NCBI RefSeq assembly: GCF_000003605.2
Contig: NW_003155237.1
Location: 580,589-591,780 of the forward strand
Reading direction: 5' to 3'
From: Saccoglossus kowalevskii
Lineage: Eukaryota; Hemichordata; Enteropneusta; Harrimaniidae
DNA length: 11,192 nucleotides
Each line of letters starts with the position of its first letter. Position 1 is the first letter of the stretch. Of the stretch, positions 8,233-11,192 are shown in pieces. The translations under genes and the position numbers were made by a program. The notes beneath the pieces were generated by a model. It was given only the letters and a program-made list of their open reading frames with translations, was not told where the DNA came from and searched no databases.

Positions 8233-8437
8233 TAATTTCAACACCAAAGTAATTTCAGTCAAGTTCAGTTCACTTCCACCTTTTATTACCGTTATCTGTG
8301 GTGGCTTTCAGCAAGGCGTTGTGTCAACAATAGTTCAATAGTACTCCAGAATTCTAACTTTGTATTTACAAAGTGCTGGTAAACAGATGTTTTTCACAAC
8401 TACCCGGTAAGCTATTTTCACATGGTCCAAATGAAGC

Positions 8438-8580
8438 GTACAACTTCCTTATTGTTTAATAAAAATTGAATTGTTAACCATTGATTTTCAGATAGATGCT
8501 GTGTGGATGAAAGCTGTACTGAATAACATAAGTAGGTGATTTATGATAAAATGAATCACTGATACATACATGGGATCAAT
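8438..8580 (+). repeat. Diverged direct duplication, copy 1 (copy 2 at 9178–9340)
   Basis: Shared blocks in the same order: gtacaacttcc (8438 and 9178), tttcagat/gttcagat, tgtgtggatg/tgtatggatg, tgaataa, and taagtaggtgat, followed by an ataaaat block. The two copies lie 740 bp apart and differ by several small indels, which suggests an old duplication or two copies of a degraded repeat. Confidence 0.5.
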
Positions 8581-10005
8581 ACAATGAAATTTTAGCCTGT
8601 TATGAAGTATGGCTGTATTCCATATGTGCATTCATGCGTTTTTCAAATGCATGTTCTGCCTGTACGTGGATGTTCATATAAAAGTGACGTACATTATTTC
8701 AATCAACTCTCTACCGGGTCGATCAAATTTTTGGGTTGGGTTATCATACTCCTAAGGGTTATTTGATATTAAAGATGCTTTGTCAGCAAGTTTTGTGTAA
8801 CTTGGCCAAAAAAAAAATCTAAAAGTTACAGCATTCACAAGCAGTTCTAATCAACAACATTATCATATTGTCTTCACTGCAATCCTGTTCTACATTGCTG
8901 TTTTGAATTCTGCTTCAAATTCATTCCAACAAAAAGCCTATAAATTTAACTAAATTTTTTTAATTCTGATGGTGGTTAATATTGAATTCAGACATGATAA
9001 TGCGACATCCAATATAGTGCTTTGGAGGATTCGTTTAAAAATTGAACAGTTTTCAAACAGCATTCTTTGTCAGCATTTACTGAGAAAGTACATGAGAAGT
9101 GTTAGAGTTTTTCTAGTAAACTGCATGGTTGAGAACAGAGAAACTTAGTATGTGAACATAATTATCACAAGTCGTCAGTACAACTTCCCATCTCACTATT
9201 TAACAATGGGACATTCTTTTGAGCAGCATCACCCCTGATGTTCAGATCAACAAGTGTATGGATGCATGGTTACTCTAGTGAATAAGTTAAGTAGGTGATG
9301 TGTAATGAATAAAATATGATTTCTACAGGACATGGGGCCCATCTTCATTCTATACAAAAAAAGTTGCGCAAAACAGACACTGACAATACGCTCGCGATAA
9401 GGCTGCAGAAAAAAAACTTAAAACTTTGTGGTATTACTTCACAACTTGGTCACCAACTGTAGTTAACTGCCTTGAAAGTTTACTAATAAGACTCTAAACA
9501 GGCTGTAAACTACTGATAGCTGTCTCCTAACAATCAGTAAAAGCAACATCCTATAAATTCAGGAGTGTGCATTGCAAACCAATTGTAATGGGGAATGTTT
9601 CAACTTAAGTGATACGACTCGGTAACTCAATCAAAATCCCTAACCTAGATATCTTGCATATCACACTTATATTGCCAACTGCGTTAGACGACCGTGTGCG
9701 GATGCATTTCATGCAAGTCTGTGCCAAATTTGCAAGTCATGCCTCTTTAAAATATCAGATTAAATCGCAAAGTAAATTTACTATGAACATCCATCACGTA
9801 TTGTTGTGCAGAATTAGCTTCGAATTGAGAAATGAAACTCAAATAATTTTTTTAATTAACTCTTTGAGCACAGTTGTCAACTTCTGACATCTACAAAATG
9901 CTTTTGTAGTCTGCCCCTCCCCCACATGTTATGTTGATACAAATTTACAAACCTGTTACATTTTATCTTTCAACCTGATTAATAACTGTCCTATTGTTAC
10001 GTTGG

Positions 10006-10027
10006 CATTTTCAAAGCTTTGAAAATG
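10006..10027. repeat. Perfect 22 bp palindrome
   Basis: The half-site cattttcaaag is followed immediately by its exact reverse complement, with no spacer and a HindIII-like AAGCTT centre. It lies about 90 bp beyond the poly(A) signal of the minus-strand SLIRP gene. Confidence 0.9.
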
Positions 10028-10115
10028 TTATCTACTCCAAAAACAACTCTACTATTAGCAGCTGACTAACAATTAATGACCATGAACAATCAAATTATGA
10101 GTGCTAGTATTTACA

Positions 10116-10121
10116 TTTATT
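10116..10121 (-). terminator. SLIRP poly(A) signal
   Basis: AATAAA on the minus strand (tttatt on plus), about 52 nt beyond the SLIRP stop codon. The short 3' UTR between them contains long T runs (A runs on plus at 10145-10170). Confidence 0.65.
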
Positions 10122-10172
10122 CAAAGAACAAACTGAACATACATTAAAAAAAAAATATTAAAAAAAAATAAT

Positions 10173-10244
10173 TTACTCGTCACTAAATAAAGATTCATCA
10201 GGTCTTCCAGGAGCAGTTGATCCAGCATGAGGTCTGACGAATAC
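10173..10244 (-). CDS. SLIRP: SLIRP terminal exon
   Basis: 72 bp encoding VFVRPHAGSTAPGRPDESLF then SDE and TAA. It follows a 138 bp intron with acceptor atcttcacag. VFVRP completes the last RRM strand, and the rest is the short hydrophilic tail typical of SLIRP. Confidence 0.85.
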   Translation of the reverse strand, partial: VFVRPHAGSTAPGRPDESLFSDE

Positions 10245-10490
10245 CTGTGAAGATATGAATAATTGTGTGAGAAACAGCGCTGGATAGGTCAATCAAATAA
10301 GTTTGATTTATAACACCACTGTTAATTGGTCCTTCGAAAGTAAACCATGATATATGACACAAGATGTGCCTTTTACACCTACCCTTGTTCCTTCTATCAC
10401 ATGATATGGTCTCTGTATTGTATTATTGTAACCCTCTTCAGACTGGAACTCGATAAATCCAAACCTTTTATGGAATCCAGTTTCCCTGTC
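10173..10490 (-). CDS. SLIRP: SLIRP-like RRM protein, last two coding exons (5' part outside window)
   Basis: SLIRP is a small single-RRM protein. In mammals it is mainly mitochondrial, where it partners LRPPRC in stabilising mitochondrial mRNAs; it also binds the SRA RNA as a nuclear-receptor co-repressor. Two minus-strand exons (10490-10383 and 10244-10173) join in frame to 59 residues plus TAA. They read DRETGFHKRFGFIEFQ, SEEGYNNTIQRPYHVIEGTR, then VFVRPHAGSTAPGRPDE and SLFSDE. Human SLIRP has DKETGFH, SSEEG, HIIDGVKVQVH and a short acidic tail at the same places, with nearly the same C-terminal length. KRFGFIEF is the RNP1 strand of the RRM. The missing N-terminal half (RNP2, helix 1 and targeting peptide) lies beyond the window; the adjoining 700 bp are intron filled by repeats. 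Identification rests on 59 residues, but the match and the SNW1 neighbourhood agree. Confidence 0.85.
10383..10490 (-). CDS. SLIRP: SLIRP penultimate exon (RNP1 region)
   Basis: 108 bp, 36 codons, phase 0 at both ends. The acceptor read on the minus strand is tgatcattgcag and the donor gtaggt. It carries the loop DRETGFH, RNP1 KRFGFIEF and second RRM helix SEEGYNNTIQ. Confidence 0.87.
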
Positions 10491-10536
10491 CTGCAATGAT
10501 CAAATAGAAATCTTAGATGGCTGAACCTACCTTTTT

Positions 10537-10567
10537 AGCTCCGCTGTCGACTTTGTCGAGCGGAGCT
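10537..10567. repeat. Hairpin at the head of the family 2 element
   Basis: agctccgct and agcggagct form perfect 9 bp arms. Inside them, cgac and gtcg extend the stem around a ttt loop, with a 2 nt bulge. This gives a 13 bp GC-rich stem in an otherwise AT-rich region. Confidence 0.85.
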
Positions 10568-10583
10568 TATCATATGAGTGATT

Positions 10584-10620
10584 GTCCTCCGTCGTCGTCG
10601 TCCGTCGTCGTCGTCCGTGT
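10584..10620 (+). repeat. (GTC)n-type simple repeat
   Basis: Runs of gtcgtcgtc interrupted by cc lie between the hairpin and the first 157 bp monomer, like the GT-rich leader of the family 1 array. Confidence 0.85.
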
Positions 10621-10630
10621 CAATGTTTTA

Positions 10631-11192
10631 CTTTTTCGACTTCTTCTTGAAAACTACAAGCCTAAATGCTTTGATACTTGGTGTATATGTACCTTGGGTA
10701 GACCTCTCTTAGGTTTGTTCATTTCATGTTGATATCTTTAATTCTCTAATTTTGGTGAATATTTTTGTCATTTTTGGTAAAAACTGATATTTTCGACTTC
10801 TTGTTAAAAACCGCAAGTGCAATTGCTTTGATATTACATATATAGGTACTACATGTGGACCTCTCTCAGATTTGTTCATTTCGTGATGATATCTTCAATT
10901 CTCTAATTTTGGTGAATATTTTTGTCATTTTTGGTAAAAACTGATATTTTCGACTTCTTGTTAAAAACCGCAAGTGCAATTGCTTTGATATTACATATAT
11001 AGGTACTACATGTGGACCTCTCTCAGATTTGTTCATTTTGTAATGATATCTTTAATTCTCTAATTTTGGTGAATATTTTTGTCATTTTTGGTAAAAACTG
11101 ATATTTTCGACTTCTTGTTAAAAACCACAAGTGCAATTGCTTTGATATTACATATATAGGTACTACATGTGGACCTCTCTCAGATTTGTTCA
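10631..11192 (+). repeat. Family 2 tandem array, 157 bp monomers
   Basis: The motif tttcgacttctt recurs with its cgac at 10637, 10794, 10951 and 11108, an exact 157 bp spacing each time. The first monomer is the most diverged (ttgaaaactacaagcctaaa), while the later three differ at only a few positions. Other unit markers are gctttgatatta, tggacctctctcag, ctctaattttggtgaata and ttggtaaaaactgata. The array is cut by the window end. Confidence 0.93.

Larger units (their letters stand above)
8233..10095. other. Intergenic sequence between the SNW1 and SLIRP 3' ends
   Basis: About 1.9 kb of AT-rich DNA in which I recognise no gene. It contains a diverged direct duplication (8438-8580 and 9178-9340) and a perfect 22 bp palindrome (10006-10027). 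The open frame at 9609-9887 has no recognisable protein features. Confidence 0.6.
10491..11192 (-). other. SLIRP: SLIRP intron (partial), filled by family 2 repeat
   Basis: Upstream of the SLIRP RNP1 exon, the window continues for 702 bp with no further SLIRP exon. Almost all of it belongs to the hairpin-headed array that runs off the window edge. Confidence 0.7.

Noticed and set aside
9609-9887. 92-codon open frame between the genes
   Set aside because: No recognisable domain, splice context or supporting signals; AT-rich sequence can give this length by chance.
10308-10496. Single-exon reading of the SLIRP RNP1 region, beginning at TTG and reading into the intron
   Set aside because: The first two codons belong to the intron acceptor (ttgcag) and the end runs past the gtaggt donor. 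Splicing to 10244–10173 gives the expected SLIRP C-terminus.
10525-10567. Helitron 3' terminus (hairpin followed by CTRR)
   Set aside because: A hairpin is present, but no CTRR end lies at the expected distance on either strand, so a canonical Helitron end cannot be claimed.

Overview
This is a window of animal nuclear DNA. It is AT-rich, with spliced genes using GT–AG introns, AATAAA poly(A) signals, long intergenic and intronic repeats, and no bacterial-style operons. Both recognisable proteins have close human counterparts. The repeat style (TA-flanked inverted-repeat elements, and AT-rich arrays of ~140–157 bp monomers) resembles that of marine invertebrates such as hemichordates, amphioxus, echinoderms or spiralians. 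I cannot place it more precisely from sequence alone.

Positions 1–5987 (+ strand) hold most of SNW1 (SKIP / yeast Prp45), a spliceosome component and transcription co-regulator. Twelve coding exons (758–5987) join without any frame break into 487 residues plus a TGA stop. Only the N-terminal ~56 residues, including the start codon, lie upstream of the window. The 3' UTR probably ends near 6570, after AATAAA signals at 6520 and 6545. Three introns carry mobile-element remains: a truncated inverted-repeat element plus a tandem-monomer element in the first (1–757); a 1.33 kb TIR element in the fourth internal intron (2137–3471); and a small foldback MITE plus a solo monomer in the last intron (5301–5473 and ~5546–5700).

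Positions ~6570–10095 are intergenic. They contain a ~1.28 kb array of ~140 bp monomers (6951–8232) that has itself been split by a 183 bp MITE (7151–7333), then ~1.8 kb of unannotatable AT-rich sequence with one old duplication and a perfect 22 bp palindrome.

Positions 10096–11192 (− strand) hold the last two coding exons of a SLIRP-type RRM protein (10383–10490 and 10173–10244). Its upstream intron is filled by a second tandem array with a 157 bp period (10537 to the window end). SNW1 and SLIRP are therefore tail-to-tail neighbours, the same arrangement as the human genes on 14q24.3. The human proteins are also reported to act together as nuclear-receptor co-regulators, which makes the retained linkage the most interesting gene-level observation here. 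I found no sign of a novel multi-gene system; the other notable signals are in the repeats.
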